Shown here: piece by piece, positions 59,253 through 60,000 of the stretch
How positions within the stretch are numbered: position 1 is the stretch's first letter
Layout of the letters: every line of letters starts with the position of its first letter
Source: Cristatella mucedo
Lineage: Eukaryota > Bryozoa > Phylactolaemata > Cristatellidae
Reading direction: 5' to 3'
NCBI GenBank assembly: GCA_009760855.2
Contig: WPIO01000122.1
Location: forward strand, 1,083,501 to 1,143,500
Length of the DNA stretch: 60,000 bases
Made by a program: the position numbers and the translations under genes
Notes under the pieces: model-generated
What the model saw: only the letters and a program-made list of their open reading frames with translations
The model's database searches: none
Told to the model about the DNA's origin: nothing

Positions 59253-59253
<1 letters not shown>

Positions 59254-59679
59254 GCACTGCAGATGCACCAAAAACTCAGCAAAGTAGAATGTCATACGTT
59301 GATACCAACATGAAGGAAACTATCAAAAGTGCCCAAGTAACCTCAGTCTCTGTAAGGCATATGTACGACCATGCCTGCATGTGAACAGTAACACACACAA
59401 ACAACATACCGGCACGTGCGCACGTACTCGAACACATGTCCACACGCACGTGCACATACAAATGTTGCTCACGAAGTCTGATTTTCAAAATAAAGATTTC
59501 GAAACCTATTTCATGTAATTGGAGACACCGATAATACGCTTAGCCACCTGAGACATCTAGAATTTAAATGGCAATATATTTCATTAGTTATATATACATG
59601 TATATATCGATTTATTTACAAGGAAGAAATAAAGATGCACTATGAAATTAAGGAGATCTTAGCTCGGACTGAATCAATA

Positions 59680-60000
59680 TTAATATTAATAATAATGCAC
59701 TTAAAAAAGCTCACTCACACAATTAAATCTCTTTCTATGTGCTTTACATTTATTGCAAAGGGAAATGCAATTGAATGGTAAGTAATATCATTCTTGATAA
59801 ACAACATGAATAACTTGGTTACGGGTGACATGCACAGGGTCAGCATGCAAATGTGATTACTGGCTGCCTGCACAGTGTCAGCACCCATTAGCACATCAAG
59901 GACGAATCACAGGGACCCACTAAATGCTGTCCTAAATAGGTGTGTTTTTAAGTTATTTTTAAATGTGGTCAGGTCATGGCATGTTTTGACGTAGGTCGAG
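59680..60000 (-). mobile_element. LINE A 3' end, cut by window edge
   Basis: aatattaataataatgcact, tttctatgtgctttacattt, then the 3' UTR (cagcatgcaaatgtgattac) and the RT tail (reverse of GSL stop, LFRTAF, LTTFK) run off the end at 60000. Confidence 0.85.

Noticed and set aside
59055-59282. Frame rich in Ile-Tyr repeats
   Set aside because: It is a translation of the (TA)n tract.

Overview
The window looks like animal (metazoan invertebrate) nuclear DNA. It is AT-rich and has no bacterial-style gene packing. Its short coding blocks are flanked by GT..AG splice sites, and it is full of degraded LINEs, tRNA-derived SINEs and a hAT transposon fragment. I cannot name the species. The domain set (EGF, fucolectin-type FTP, Fn3, one membrane helix) fits sponge, cnidarian, flatworm or lophotrochozoan receptors.

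Host gene: seven exons on the minus strand, between about 58.5 kb and 26.2 kb, read as part of one large single-pass membrane protein. In transcript order they are an EGF-like module (58354-58479), the two halves of an FTP/fucolectin domain (50622-50852 and 46583-46813), a short Cys-rich EGF-like module (40220-40372), a 121-residue extracellular module (37991-38356), the second half of an Fn3 domain (29175-29328) and a transmembrane exon (26245-26383). Splice phases agree at every junction except one. That break predicts an unseen exon, the first half of the Fn3 domain, between 29.3 and 38.0 kb. The protein starts upstream of the window (beyond 60000 on the minus strand). Its cytoplasmic part must lie below 26.2 kb, but I could not identify it.

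Other host-derived sequence: a 3' fragment of a replication-dependent histone H3 gene at 4110-4253, with a partial internal duplication, still carries its 3' stem-loop at 4273-4288.

Mobile DNA: the most abundant family is a CR1/L2-group LINE (family A) with an endonuclease, a reverse transcriptase and an (ATT)n tail. There are more than 20 pieces on both strands. The best are a long copy at about 14.5-19.5 kb, split by a younger copy of the same family with a 6-bp target duplication, and copies at 47.5-48.6, 51.3-51.8 and 52.9-54.2 kb. A second LINE family (B; 30.0-33.07 kb and fragments) ends in a different 3' tail built on acattac. Two tRNA-derived SINE families are present. SINE-A occurs near 26.6, 46.1, 48.6, 55.5, 55.8 and 56.4 kb. 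SINE-B occurs near 2.7, 2.9, 33.8, 45.2 and 52.2 kb, and its 3' tail resembles that of LINE A. A 190-bp piece at 40.95-41.14 kb closely resembles the horizontally spread SPIN (Space Invader) hAT family. A (TA)n tract lies at 59.16-59.25 kb.

The left 26 kb holds mainly LINE debris and unassigned AT-rich sequence. The right 34 kb consists of long introns of the receptor-like gene filled with nested insertions.
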